Source of the DNA: Arthrobacter sp. S39
Lineage (GTDB): Bacteria; Actinomycetota; Actinomycetes; Actinomycetales; Micrococcaceae
Length of the DNA stretch: 64,000 nucleotides
Direction of reading: 5' to 3'
NCBI RefSeq assembly: GCF_004320525.1
Contig: NZ_SIHX01000005.1
Location: forward strand, 124,001 to 188,000
Made by a program: the position numbers and the translations under genes. The notes beneath the pieces were generated by a model. That model was not told the DNA's origin and did not search any database. It worked only from the letters and a program-made list of their open reading frames with translations. Below are positions 16,000 to 24,854 of the stretch, in pieces. The stretch's first letter is position 1. Each line of letters starts with the position of its first letter.

Positions 16000-16892
16000 G
16001 CACGTCAACAGCAGCCACCGACCTGCGGGCCAGGCAGGACAAGGGGCGCAAGACCGCCCAGAACAGGGAGAAGTGGGCCCAGGGCCGCACGTACATCAGT
16101 GCAGCAGTCATCCTCATCTGGTGCCTCGCTCCTGCCTATTGGATGGTGGTGACGGCGTTCCGCGAGGTGGGCTTTACCTACGACACCTCGATCCTGCCAA
16201 CCCATGTCACGCTGGACAATTTCGCCACCGCGTTCGACACCTCGTTCGGCAACAGGTTCGGCCAGGCCCTGCTGAACAGCATTTTCATCGGTGTTGTTGT
16301 CACGGCGGTGTCCCTGCTGATCGGCGTGTTTGCCGCTTACGCACTGGCGCGGCTGAATTTCCGGTTCAAGTTCCTGGTGCTGGGCTTCATCCTGGGGGCT
16401 TCCATGTTCCCCGGCGTCGCCCTGATCACCCCGCTCTTCCAGCTGTTCACCAACATCGGCTGGATGGGCACGTACCAGGCGCTGATCATCCCGAGTATCT
16501 CGTTTGTGCTGCCGCTGACCGTCTACACGCTGACGTCCTTCTTCCGCGAAATGCCGTGGGAGCTGGAGGAATCGGCGCGCGTGGATGGGTGTACCCAGGG
16601 CCAGGCCTTCCGCAAGGTCATCATGCCCTTGGCCGCACCGGCCATCTTCACCACGGCGATCCTGGCGTTCATCTCGTCCTGGAACGAGTTCCTGATCGCC
16701 AGCCAGCTGTCCAGTGACGCCACGCAGCCCGTGACGGTCGCCATCGCGAGCTTCGCGGGTGCACAGCCCAACCAGATCCCGTACACGGCCATTATGGCCG
16801 CAGGCACCATCGTCACCATTCCTTTGGTGATCCTGGTACTGGTCTTCCAGCGCAAGATCGTTGCCGGCCTGACGGCAGGTGCGGTCAAGTGA
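15996..16892 (+). CDS. Sugar ABC transporter permease (MalG-like)
   Basis: 298 residues with six predicted membrane helices; the first spans about 30-52 (YISAAVILIWCLAPAYWMVV). The EAA loop EESARVDGCTQGQAFRKVIM and the final helix with VFQRKIVAGLTAGAVK are typical of MalG-type permeases. The ATG at 15996 overlaps the upstream stop, and its own stop overlaps the GTG of a small membrane protein gene (GTGA), so all operate as one translational unit. Confidence 0.93.
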   Translation: MSTSTAATDLRARQDKGRKTAQNREKWAQGRTYISAAVILIWCLAPAYWMVVTAFREVGFTYDTSILPTHVTLDNFATAFDTSFGNRFGQALLNSIFIGVVVTAVSLLIGVFAAYALARLNFRFKFLVLGFILGASMFPGVALITPLFQLFTNIGWMGTYQALIIPSISFVLPLTVYTLTSFFREMPWELEESARVDGCTQGQAFRKVIMPLAAPAIFTTAILAFISSWNEFLIASQLSSDATQPVTVAIASFAGAQPNQIPYTAIMAAGTIVTIPLVILVLVFQRKIVAGLTAGAVK

Positions 16893-17140
16893 CGGACGGC
16901 GTTTCCCGCCCCGGGAAGTCCAAAGGGGCGGGAAACGGACGCCGGCTGGCACGCTCCGGCGAGGACTTTGACATCATCATCGGATTCCTGGGTTTCTGGG
17001 CCGTGGTCCTGGTTGTGGTCACTGTCTGGATGGAAGTGACAGGGCAGCCCGCCCTCTGGTGGGCGCTGGGCCTGCTGGCCACGCTCCTTGCGATCTACGG
17101 AATGGTGCGGCTGCGAAAGCGGCTGCCCGAACGGAGGTAG
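16889..17140 (+). CDS. Small two-helix membrane protein in the sugar importer operon
   Basis: 83 residues from GTG 16889, overlapping the permease stop by 4 bp. A basic N-terminal segment of about 27 residues precedes two hydrophobic helices (about 30-48, IIGFLGFWAVVLVVVTVW, and 56-74, LWWALGLLATLLAIYGMVRL). The tail is basic (RKRLPERR). I do not recognise a family. The tight coupling to the importer suggests a small accessory membrane subunit, but its function is unknown and it could simply be a co-transcribed passenger. Confidence 0.7.
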   Translation: MTDGVSRPGKSKGAGNGRRLARSGEDFDIIIGFLGFWAVVLVVVTVWMEVTGQPALWWALGLLATLLAIYGMVRLRKRLPERR

Positions 17141-17170
17141 CACTCCGGAGATGGTCCGGCCGAGTGACTA

Positions 17171-17230
17171 CCCGCTTCGCGGTGTAACACTGCCCACACT
17201 GACACTGGGCAGGTAACACTGCGAAGCGGG
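17171..17230. repeat. Nested inverted repeat between importer operon and lacI gene
   Basis: Outer arms CCCGCTTCGC (17171-17180) and GCGAAGCGGG (17221-17230) enclose inner arms CTGCCCA (17190-17196) and TGGGCAG (17206-17212). A direct repeat TAACACTGC occurs at 17185-17193 and 17214-17222. It could be the operon terminator or a binding region for the regulator downstream. No T-run is present. Confidence 0.6.
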
Positions 17231-17310
17231 ACCCGGCTCAAAATACTATGGCGTGGGGGGATCGCACTGGAGCAGGGCGGACGCCTGCAGGGAGTACATA
17301 AGGGGACACC

Positions 17311-18363
17311 GTGGCACGCACATCTGAAAGGTCCCAACGGGGCGGCCACAGCGGCGTCAGCATTGAGGATGTAGCGGCCGCTGCGGGAGTTTCCACGGCC
17401 ACTGTCTCGAGGGCGGTTCGCGGACTGCCGCGGGTGTCGCCGGCCACACGGGAAAAGATCCTCGAGGTCGCTGGCCAGCTGGGATATGTCGCTTCCTCCT
17501 CAGCATCAGGGCTGGCCACCGGCCGTACCAAGACCATTGGTGTGCTGGCACCGTTTGTGAGCCGGTGGTTCTTTTCCAAGGCCATCGAGGGTGCCGACCG
17601 GGAGCTCCACGCCCGCAATTACAACCTTTCGCTGTTCAACCTGGGCGGCCACGGCAGCAACCGGGAGCGGCTCTTCAGCAAGACCATGGTCTATAAGCAG
17701 ATCGATGCGCTGCTGGTGCTGTGTATGGCCCTCACCCATGACGAGCTCGACCATCTGCAAAAGATCGACATCCCCCTGGTGGTGGTGGGCGGCCATGTTG
17801 AGGAATGCGCCTACATAGGCATCGATGACTACGCCGCCGCATCCACCGCCGTCCGGCACCTGATTGACCTGGGGCACCGCGACATCGCCCTGATCCATGG
17901 CGATGATGAAACCGACCTGAACTTTGACGTCCCCCGGGTCCGCATCCTCGCCTTCAAAGACGTCATGCAGGGCGCGGGCCTGCCCACCCGCCCGGAATGG
18001 GATGAATGGGGCGATTTCACGGTCCGGAGCGGGCAGGAGGCATTCCGCCGGCTCTGGGCCCGCCCGGGAGACAAACCCACCGCCGTCTTTTGCGCCTCCG
18101 ACGAAATGGCCATGGGCGTCATCTTTGAAGCATCCCGGCTGGGGGTCCGCGTCCCGGAGGAGCTTTCCGTGGTGGGAATCGACAACCATGATTTCGCCGA
18201 CGCAATGGGCCTGACCACGGTGGGCCAGCGTCCGGACGAGCAGGCGGAGCTCGCCACCAAAATGCTGCTGGACGAACTCGACGGCGCTACCGGGGCGGTG
18301 CGCTCCGCCGTCGCGCCTCACGAACTCATCATCCGGAGGACGACGGCGCCGCCACGCGCCTAA
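17311..18363 (+). CDS. LacI family transcriptional regulator
   Basis: 350 residues from GTG 17311. The N-terminal helix-turn-helix (about 17-42, with VSTATVSRAVRG as the recognition part) and hinge are followed by a periplasmic-binding-protein-like effector domain (GVLAPFVSRWFFSKAIEGAD, HRDIALIHGD, AVFCASDEMAMGVI, VVGIDNHDFADAMGLTTV). It lies just after the alpha-glucoside importer operon and is the natural candidate for binding the palindromes at 13567-13582 and 7480-7497. If so, it would link alpha-glucoside uptake with levansucrase expression; this link is inferred from site similarity only. Confidence 0.92.
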   Translation: MARTSERSQRGGHSGVSIEDVAAAAGVSTATVSRAVRGLPRVSPATREKILEVAGQLGYVASSSASGLATGRTKTIGVLAPFVSRWFFSKAIEGADRELHARNYNLSLFNLGGHGSNRERLFSKTMVYKQIDALLVLCMALTHDELDHLQKIDIPLVVVGGHVEECAYIGIDDYAAASTAVRHLIDLGHRDIALIHGDDETDLNFDVPRVRILAFKDVMQGAGLPTRPEWDEWGDFTVRSGQEAFRRLWARPGDKPTAVFCASDEMAMGVIFEASRLGVRVPEELSVVGIDNHDFADAMGLTTVGQRPDEQAELATKMLLDELDGATGAVRSAVAPHELIIRRTTAPPRA

Positions 18364-18386
18364 GACGGCCCGCGCCGGGTGTGAAC

Positions 18387-19319
18387 CTAGGAAGCCCGGG
18401 CCAGTTGCCTGATGGGGATCCAGCGGGAGGCCAGCCGGCGGTAAGCCGCCGCGGCGCCGGTCATGTCCCCCTCGGCCAGGCACTCGATGCCCAGCCGGAT
18501 GTCCATTGGTGACTCGTCCGGGTACACCTTGTCCGCGACGGCTCCGTAATCCAGCTCCACCATGGAATTGACGTGGAACAGCTCCAGCCACTCGGTGAGC
18601 TGGGCGAGGTCGTCCAGCATGTCCAGGTCCGGCGCCGCCAAGGCCAGGTTGGCCACGGCGTACCGCGCCCGTTCCATGGCCTCCGTGATGGGCGTCCAGA
18701 CGCGGACGGTGAGGATCCGGCCGCCGGATTCCACCACGTCCTTGCGGTCACCTTCCATAAACAGCGAGAACCAGCTGAACGGAATGCCCCATGTGGAGGC
18801 GCGGGTATGGACCCGGATGGATCCGTCCCGGGCCTTGACGAGGTCGATGCGTTCCTGGTGTTTATCCCGCTGTTCTTCCGGAATCAGCATTTCAGCGAGA
18901 GGGCCGTGGATTCCCTCCATCAGCGCGTTGGCTGCCAGTCCGGCCCGCAGCACCAGCTGGCTGGGGCAGTACAGCAGGACCGGAGCCGCGGCGGCACCCG
19001 CGCCGGCGTCAGCGCCGCCGTCGGACGTTCCAGCTGCCGGAGCATCTTCGGGCAACGCAGGTCCCGGAACGCCGGGAGTGGTGGTGACCCGGACCAGGTC
19101 GGTGCGGCCGGTGGGAAACGGATCGCCGCCGGCCCGGGTGATACGGCCCAGGGAGGCGAGCAGTTCGGCGTTTTCCACGGCCGCCCGTGAGGCGGTGCGG
19201 GCACCGGCCGTCCGGATGGCTTCACGCTGGTCCTCGGGAAAGGCGTCCAGCGGTTCATAGACACGCAGCGTGGAGGAAAACGGCAGGCCGGCCTGGCCAC
19301 GGTAGAGGTTTCCGGTCAT
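18387..19319 (-). CDS. Unrecognised 310-residue protein
   Basis: 310 residues, no signal peptide and no membrane helix. I do not recognise a family. The N-terminal third mentions a QREAIRTAGARTASRAAVEN helix, a Pro/Ala-rich linker lies near 85-110, and the C-terminal two thirds look alpha-helical, with WGIPFSWFSLFMEGDRKDVV, VRVWTPITEAMERARYAVAN and a final GIECLAEGDMTGAAAAYRRL stretch resembling a TPR-like helix pair. The codon use is like that of neighbours, so the gene is real. It is convergent with the lacI gene (23 bp apart) and follows exonuclease III on the same strand. No function is proposed. Confidence 0.75.
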   Translation of the reverse strand: MTGNLYRGQAGLPFSSTLRVYEPLDAFPEDQREAIRTAGARTASRAAVENAELLASLGRITRAGGDPFPTGRTDLVRVTTTPGVPGPALPEDAPAAGTSDGGADAGAGAAAAPVLLYCPSQLVLRAGLAANALMEGIHGPLAEMLIPEEQRDKHQERIDLVKARDGSIRVHTRASTWGIPFSWFSLFMEGDRKDVVESGGRILTVRVWTPITEAMERARYAVANLALAAPDLDMLDDLAQLTEWLELFHVNSMVELDYGAVADKVYPDESPMDIRLGIECLAEGDMTGAAAAYRRLASRWIPIRQLARAS

Positions 19320-19353
19320 CGTTTCCCCCTTTCGGCGGTCCAGGGTTGAAGCA

Positions 19354-20160
19354 TCAGTCTGCCAGATCCACCAGCACCGGCGCGTGGTCCGAGGCGCCCT
19401 TGCCTTTACGTTCCTCGCGGTCGATCGATGCGCCGGTCACCCGGGCTGCGAGGGCAGGGGAGCCGAGTACGAAGTCGATGCGCATGCCTTCCTTCTTGGG
19501 GAAGCGCAGCTGGGTGTAATCCCAGTAGGTGTAGACGCCGGGGCCGGGTGTGTACTCGCGTGCCAGGTCCTTGAACCCGGCCTCTTCAAAGGCATGGAAC
19601 GCGGCGCGTTCCGGTGGGCTGACGTGGGTGTAGTTGTTGTTGACGAACAGGTCGATGTCCCAGACGTCGTCGTCGAACGGTGCAATGTTCCAGTCGCCCA
19701 TGAGGGCCACCTGGGCGTTCGGGTCGGCGGTGACCAGGCTGTGGGCGTGGGTCTTCAGGGATTCAAGCCATTTGATCTTGTACGGCATGTGTTCGTCGTC
19801 GAGCGACCGGCCGTTGGGGACGTAGAGGCTCCAGATCCGGACGCCGCCGCAGGTGGCGGCCATGGCGCGGGCTTCCTGGACGGGGTCTTTGCCCTCCTTG
19901 CCGAACACGGGCTGGTCCAGGAACGTCCGCTCCACATCCTCAAGGCCCACCCGGGACGCGATGGCCACGCCGTTCCACTGGTTCACGCCGAAGTGGGCCA
20001 CCTCGTAGCCCATCCGCTCGAAGAGTTCCCAGGGGAAATTCTCGTCCTTGCACTTGGTTTCCTGTATGGCCAGGACATCACAGTCACTGCGCTGCAGCCA
20101 GGCCTCCACACGGTCGGCACGGGCACGGAGCGAGTTTACATTCCAGGTAGCAATCTTCAC
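19354..20160 (-). CDS. xthA: Exodeoxyribonuclease III (AP endonuclease)
   Basis: 268 residues, the usual length for ExoIII. It repairs abasic sites by cutting 5' to them and removes 3' blocking groups. The exonuclease/endonuclease/phosphatase fold is evident: KIATWNVNSLRAR at the start (metal-contacting Asn), AIQETKCKDE with the metal-binding Glu, LMGDWNIAPF with the catalytic Asp and Asn, and a C-terminal GASDHAPVLVDL with the catalytic Asp-His pair. It lies 34 bp upstream of the unknown 310-residue gene, and a 290-bp gap separates it from the divergent mmsA gene. Confidence 0.95.
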   Translation of the reverse strand: MKIATWNVNSLRARADRVEAWLQRSDCDVLAIQETKCKDENFPWELFERMGYEVAHFGVNQWNGVAIASRVGLEDVERTFLDQPVFGKEGKDPVQEARAMAATCGGVRIWSLYVPNGRSLDDEHMPYKIKWLESLKTHAHSLVTADPNAQVALMGDWNIAPFDDDVWDIDLFVNNNYTHVSPPERAAFHAFEEAGFKDLAREYTPGPGVYTYWDYTQLRFPKKEGMRIDFVLGSPALAARVTGASIDREERKGKGASDHAPVLVDLAD

Positions 20161-20450
20161 GTTCCTAACTTACCGAACTTGGGCGCCCGGCATAGCCCCC
20201 GCGGCCGCGGAGCCGGATCCGTGACTGGCTCCCGGCCGGCGCCCGCAGGAACGGGGCACAATGGCGCGGACACGCCGTCGGAACGTGCTTTCACGGCCCG
20301 GATGCAGGTCAAAGTGCCCCACGACGGCGGCACGTAAGCATGCGACGACGGTGGCGGCAGCGGGGCCATGGCACTCTGGAATTTAGTAGGAAGTCCGAGT
20401 ATATTCGCTTGCAGAGATGACCTGGATCACATGCGAAGGAGCATTCAGCC
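20161..20450. other. Intergenic region between xthA and mmsA
   Basis: 290 bp between divergent genes, with no convincing coding frame. It must hold both promoters. A GAAGGAGC ribosome-binding site lies close before the mmsA ATG. I see no long palindrome. Confidence 0.5.
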
Positions 20451-21950
20451 ATGGTGCGCGAACTATCCCATTACATGTCCGGCCAAAGAATTGGCGGGAC
20501 GTCCGGCCGTTACAGCGACGTTTTTGATCCCTGCACGGGCGAGGTCCAGTCGCGCCTGCCGCTGGCCAGCCGCGAGGAAGTCCAGAACGTGGTGGCCGCG
20601 GCGGAGAAGGCCCAGCTGGAGTGGGGAGCCATGAACCCGCAGCGCCGCGGCCGGATCCTGCTGAAGTTCGTCGACCTGGTCAACCAGAACATGGATGAGC
20701 TCGCCACCCTGCTCTCCTCCGAACACGGCAAGACCTTCGCGGATTCCAAGGGCGACATCCAGCGCGGGATCGAAGTGGTGGAGTTCGCGGCGGGTGCCCC
20801 GCACCTGCTGAAGGGTGAATTCTCCGACGACGCCGGTGCAGGCATCGACGTCCACTCACTTCGCCAGCCCCTCGGCGTGGTTGCGGGCATCACGCCCTTC
20901 AACTTCCCGGCGATGATTCCGCTGTGGAAATCCGGGCCGGCCCTTGCCGCGGGCAACGCCTTCATCCTCAAGCCCTCCGAGCGGGACCCCTCGGTGCCGC
21001 TGCGCCTGGCCGAGCTGTACTCCGAAGCGGGCGTCCCGGATGGTGTCTTCAATGTGGTGAACGGCGACAAGGTAGCCGTTGACGCCCTGCTGGAGGATCC
21101 GCGGGTGAAGGCCATCGGTTTCGTGGGCTCAACCCCCATCGCCCAGTACATCTACGCCACTGCGGCCGCCCACGGTAAACGCGCCCAATGTTTCGGCGGC
21201 GCCAAGAACCACATGGTGATCATGCCGGACGCGGACCTGGACATGGCCGCCGACGCCCTGATCGGGGCCGGCTATGGCTCCGCCGGTGAGCGCTGCATGG
21301 CCATTTCCGTGGCTGTGCCGGTCGGCGAGGAAACCGCCGACCGGCTGGTGGGGAAACTCCAGGACCGCATCAAGGGGCTCAAGGTGGGCCACAGCCTGGC
21401 CAAGGATTCGGACTTCGGCCCGGTCGTGGCGGCCAGTGCCAAGGAACGGATCGAGGGCTACATCCAGGCAGGTGAGGACGAGGGGGCGACGCTCCTCGTA
21501 GACGGGCGAGGCCTCACCGTTGAAGGCTACGACGGCGGCTTCTGGGTGGGTCCCACGCTCTTTGACCACGTCACCAAGGACATGAAGATCTACAAGGAAG
21601 AGATCTTCGGCCCGGTCCTGAGCGTCCTGCGTGCCGCCGACTACGACGAGGCCCTCCGGCTGTGCTCCGAGCATGAGTTCGGGAACGGCGTCGCGATCTT
21701 CACCCGCGACGGAGACGCCGCCCGGGACTTCGCCAGCCGCGTGGAAGTGGGCATGGTGGGCATCAATGTCCCCATCCCGGTACCGATCGCGTACTACACC
21801 TTCGGCGGCTGGAAGGCCTCCGGCTTCGGCGACCTGAACCAACACGGCGCCGATGCCTTCCGCTTCTACACCAAGACCAAAACGGTCACCACGCGCTGGC
21901 CCTCCGGGATCCGCCAGGGCGCCAGCTTTGTGATGCCGGCGGGAAGCTGA
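20451..21950 (+). CDS. mmsA: Methylmalonate-semialdehyde dehydrogenase (CoA-acylating)
   Basis: 499 residues, ALDH superfamily. It converts methylmalonate semialdehyde and malonate semialdehyde with CoA and NAD to propionyl-CoA or acetyl-CoA, late in valine and inositol catabolism. Family marks include GVVAGITPFNFPAMIPLW, the glycine motif FVGSTPIAQYIY, catalytic Cys282 in AGERCMAISV, and KEEIFGPVLSVLR. MmsA enzymes lack the usual ALDH general-base Glu, and here that region reads FGGAKNHMVIMPDAD as in MmsA. The strong upstream ribosome-binding site fixes the ATG. The neighbours (mmsB, hydroxyisobutyryl-CoA hydrolase, enoyl-CoA hydratase) confirm the valine role. Confidence 0.95.
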   Translation: MVRELSHYMSGQRIGGTSGRYSDVFDPCTGEVQSRLPLASREEVQNVVAAAEKAQLEWGAMNPQRRGRILLKFVDLVNQNMDELATLLSSEHGKTFADSKGDIQRGIEVVEFAAGAPHLLKGEFSDDAGAGIDVHSLRQPLGVVAGITPFNFPAMIPLWKSGPALAAGNAFILKPSERDPSVPLRLAELYSEAGVPDGVFNVVNGDKVAVDALLEDPRVKAIGFVGSTPIAQYIYATAAAHGKRAQCFGGAKNHMVIMPDADLDMAADALIGAGYGSAGERCMAISVAVPVGEETADRLVGKLQDRIKGLKVGHSLAKDSDFGPVVAASAKERIEGYIQAGEDEGATLLVDGRGLTVEGYDGGFWVGPTLFDHVTKDMKIYKEEIFGPVLSVLRAADYDEALRLCSEHEFGNGVAIFTRDGDAARDFASRVEVGMVGINVPIPVPIAYYTFGGWKASGFGDLNQHGADAFRFYTKTKTVTTRWPSGIRQGASFVMPAGS

Positions 21951-23044
21951 TGGGGGAGCAGGAACTGCCAGAGGTGCTGTTCGAGCGGCGTGGGCAGCTG
22001 GGCCTGATCACGCTGAACCGGCCGAAGGCTGTCAACGCCCTCACGCTCGGCATGGTCTCGGCCATGCTGGAGCAACTCACGGCCTGGGCCGATGAAGACG
22101 CCGTGGCCACCGTCCTGGTGCGCGGCGCCGGGGACCGCGGGCTGTGCGCCGGCGGGGACATCGTTGCCATCTACCAGGACATGATCAAGGAGGAAGGCCG
22201 GGCCCCGGACTTCTGGAGCGCCGAGTACCGGCTCAATTCGCTCATTGCCGGGTACCCGAAGCCCTATGTTGCCTTCATGGACGGCCTGGTGCTCGGCGGC
22301 GGTGTGGGAATTTCTGCCCACGGCTCGGTCCGCGTGGTCACTGAGCGGACGCGGATGGGGATGCCGGAAACCACCATTGGTTTTGTGCCCGACGTCGGCG
22401 GGACGCTGCTGCTGTCCCGCGCACCGGGGGAGACGGGTACCCATGCCGCGCTGACGGGTGCCCACCTGACCGGCGCGGATGCCCTGTTTTTGGGACTTGC
22501 CGACCACTTCGTCCCGTCCGGAAGTCTCCCCGCACTGGCGGAAGCGCTGGAGAGCTCGACGGCGGATGCCGCCGTCGGGCGCTTCGCCCAACAGCCGCCG
22601 GCGTCGGTGCTCGAGGGGCATCGGGACTGGATTGATGCCGCCTATGCGGGCGACGACGCGGAAGAGATTGTCCGCCGGCTGCGGGCGGCGGGCGGCGATG
22701 CCGCCGCGGCGGCGGACACCATCGAATCGAAGTCGCCCACGGCCGTGAAGGTGGCTCTGGCGTCACTCCGGCGGGTCCGGGGGCTGTCCCTTGAGGACGC
22801 CCTGGACCAGGAATACCGGGTGGGGCTGCGCTTCCTGGCCGGCCGCGATTTCCGTGAGGGCATCCGGGCGCAGGTGGTCGAGAAGGACCGCAATCCGCGG
22901 TGGCAGCCAGCCACGCTCGCAGAGGTGGGCGAGGCCGACGTCGAGGCCTATTTTGCATCCCTCGGCGAACGCGAACTCGGCCTGGGCGGCGTGGTCGCCG
23001 GTGCGAAGACCTTCAGCCAGCCAAAGGAGACGGACCATGTCTGA
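21950..23044 (+). CDS. 3-hydroxyisobutyryl-CoA hydrolase (crotonase family)
   Basis: 364 residues, longer than a plain enoyl-CoA hydratase and typical of the hydrolase subgroup. The crotonase core shows GLITLNRPKAVNALTLGMV, the oxyanion-hole segment GLCAGGDIVAIYQ, and PKPYVAFMDGLVLGGGVGIS. The extra C-terminal part (YRVGLRFLAGRDFREGIRAQ, then VEKDRNPRW) is the usual hydrolase ending. It frees 3-hydroxyisobutyrate from CoA so that MmsB, encoded next, can oxidise it. Start and upstream stop overlap (TGATG at 21948), and it overlaps mmsB by 8 bp. Confidence 0.9.
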   Translation: MGEQELPEVLFERRGQLGLITLNRPKAVNALTLGMVSAMLEQLTAWADEDAVATVLVRGAGDRGLCAGGDIVAIYQDMIKEEGRAPDFWSAEYRLNSLIAGYPKPYVAFMDGLVLGGGVGISAHGSVRVVTERTRMGMPETTIGFVPDVGGTLLLSRAPGETGTHAALTGAHLTGADALFLGLADHFVPSGSLPALAEALESSTADAAVGRFAQQPPASVLEGHRDWIDAAYAGDDAEEIVRRLRAAGGDAAAAADTIESKSPTAVKVALASLRRVRGLSLEDALDQEYRVGLRFLAGRDFREGIRAQVVEKDRNPRWQPATLAEVGEADVEAYFASLGERELGLGGVVAGAKTFSQPKETDHV

Positions 23045-23966
23045 GAAACCCACCATCGCGTTCCTGGGCCTGGGCCACATGGGCGGGCCCATGGCCATCA
23101 ATCTGGTCAAGGCCGGCTACAGCGTGGCCGGCTTCGATGTGGTTCCCGCTGCACTGGAGGCGGCAAAGGCGCACGGCGTGCCCATCGCGGCCAGCCCTGC
23201 CGAGTCCGTGACCGGCGCCGGGGTGGTGCTCACCATGTTCCCCAGCGGCCAGCACGTGCTTGACGCCTACCGCGGGACGGACGGTGCGCCCGGACTGCTG
23301 GCGGCAGCCGCCCCGGGAACCATGTTCCTGGACTGCTCCACCATCAACGTCGACGAGGCCCGGGAAGCCGCAGCGCTGGCCGTCGCGGCGGGCCACCGCT
23401 CCGTGGACGCCCCGGTCTCCGGCGGCGTGGTGGGCGCGGAGGCCGGCACCCTTACGTTCATGGTGGGCGGCGAAGCGGAGGACTTCGACGCCGTGCGGCC
23501 GCTGCTCGAAGTGATGGGCAAGCGCGTAGTTCACTGCGGCGGGCACGGCGGTGGCCAGGCCGCGAAGATCTGCAACAACCTCATCCTGGGGGTCTCCATG
23601 ATCGCCGTGAGTGAGGCTTTTGTGCTGGGCGAGAAGCTGGGCCTGACGCACCAGGCGCTGTTCGACGTCGCCTCCGCCGCCTCCGGACAGTGCTGGGCGC
23701 TGACCACCAACTGCCCCGTTCCCGGGCCGGTCCCCAGCAGCCCCGCCAACCGCGACTACCAGCCAGGCTTCGCCGGGGCGCTGATGGCCAAGGACCTCAA
23801 ACTGGCACTGAACGCACTGCAGAGCACGGGGGTGGCGGCCCGGCTGGGCCCGCTCGCCTCCGAAATCTACGATACGTTTGCCGCTGAAGGCGGCGCAGGC
23901 CGGGACTTCTCCGGGATCATCACCGACATCCGGGACAAGTCCCACAACGACGGGAGTCAGGCATGA
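23037..23966 (+). CDS. mmsB: 3-hydroxyisobutyrate dehydrogenase
   Basis: 309 residues from ATG 23037, chosen because it gives the Rossmann motif right at the N-terminus ([20 protein letters not shown]). It oxidises 3-hydroxyisobutyrate to methylmalonate semialdehyde with NAD. Other marks are [16 protein letters not shown], the substrate segment [20 protein letters not shown], and the catalytic lysine in [15 protein letters not shown]. The C-terminal all-helical domain carries [17 protein letters not shown]. It overlaps the hydrolase gene upstream by 8 bp and the enoyl-CoA hydratase gene downstream by 4 bp (ATGA), making a single operon. Confidence 0.95.
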   Translation: MSEKPTIAFLGLGHMGGPMAINLVKAGYSVAGFDVVPAALEAAKAHGVPIAASPAESVTGAGVVLTMFPSGQHVLDAYRGTDGAPGLLAAAAPGTMFLDCSTINVDEAREAAALAVAAGHRSVDAPVSGGVVGAEAGTLTFMVGGEAEDFDAVRPLLEVMGKRVVHCGGHGGGQAAKICNNLILGVSMIAVSEAFVLGEKLGLTHQALFDVASAASGQCWALTTNCPVPGPVPSSPANRDYQPGFAGALMAKDLKLALNALQSTGVAARLGPLASEIYDTFAAEGGAGRDFSGIITDIRDKSHNDGSQA

Positions 23967-24739
23967 GCGAGTACACGAACATCCTGGTGGAACAGCGTGG
24001 CCGGGTTGGCCTGGTCACGCTCAACCGGCCGGAGGCCCTCAACGCCCTGGACAAGGCCACCATGGAGCAGCTCGTGGCAGCAGTCACCGCCATGGACGCA
24101 GACCCGGGCGTCGGAGCGGTGGTCATCACGGGCTCCGGCAAGGCGTTCGCCGCCGGCGCGGACATCAAGGAAATGGCGTCGCAGGGCTTTATGGACATGT
24201 TCGCGGCCGACTGGTTCCGCGGCTGGGAGGACTTCACCAGGCTCCGCATCCCCACCATCGCTGCGGTGTCCGGCTTCGCGCTGGGCGGCGGCTGCGAACT
24301 GGCGATGATGTGCGACCTCATCATCGCCGGTGACAACGCCAAGTTCGGCCAGCCGGAGATCAACCTCGGCGTGCTGCCGGGCATGGGTGGCTCCCAGCGG
24401 CTGACCCGTGCAGTTGGCAAGGCAAAAGCCATGGACATGATCCTCACCGGACGCTTCATCGGCGCCGAAGAGGCCGAACGCTCAGGGCTCATCTCGCGCG
24501 TAGTGCCCGCGGAGGACGTCGTGGAGGAGTCGTTGAAAGCCGCCGAGATCATCGCGTCCAAGTCCAAGCCGGTGGCCATGCTGGCGAAGGAAGCCGTGAA
24601 CGCCGCCTTTGAGACCGGCCTGGCCCAGGGTGTCCTGTTTGAACGACGGATCTTCCACTCGCTCTTCGCCAGCGAGGACCAGAAGGAAGGCATGGCCGCC
24701 TTTACGGAGAAGCGCCAGCCGGAGTTCAGCCACCGCTGA
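23963..24739 (+). CDS. Enoyl-CoA hydratase
   Basis: 258 residues, the standard crotonase length. It hydrates 2-enoyl-CoA, here probably methacrylyl-CoA in valine breakdown. [20 protein letters not shown] opens the fold, [14 protein letters not shown] is the oxyanion-hole region with the first catalytic Glu neighbourhood, and [20 protein letters not shown] plus [20 protein letters not shown] follow. It is the last gene of the mms operon and overlaps mmsB by 4 bp. It could also serve other fatty-acid routes; the substrate is not fixed by sequence. Confidence 0.92.
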   Translation: MSEYTNILVEQRGRVGLVTLNRPEALNALDKATMEQLVAAVTAMDADPGVGAVVITGSGKAFAAGADIKEMASQGFMDMFAADWFRGWEDFTRLRIPTIAAVSGFALGGGCELAMMCDLIIAGDNAKFGQPEINLGVLPGMGGSQRLTRAVGKAKAMDMILTGRFIGAEEAERSGLISRVVPAEDVVEESLKAAEIIASKSKPVAMLAKEAVNAAFETGLAQGVLFERRIFHSLFASEDQKEGMAAFTEKRQPEFSHR

Positions 24740-24854
24740 CCCCATCGACTGAACCATTTACCTGATTGAAGGGCCATGCCCCGTTCCTCCTAGACTCGTA
24801 GGAGCCGGGAAACCGGAACGGACATCTGGCTGTGTAGTGGAACGGGGAATGGTG

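Noticed and set aside
24787..24804. Small hairpin CTCCTA/TAGGAG before the dedA gene
   Set aside because: Only 6 bp with no T-run and close to the likely dedA promoter; too weak to call a terminator.
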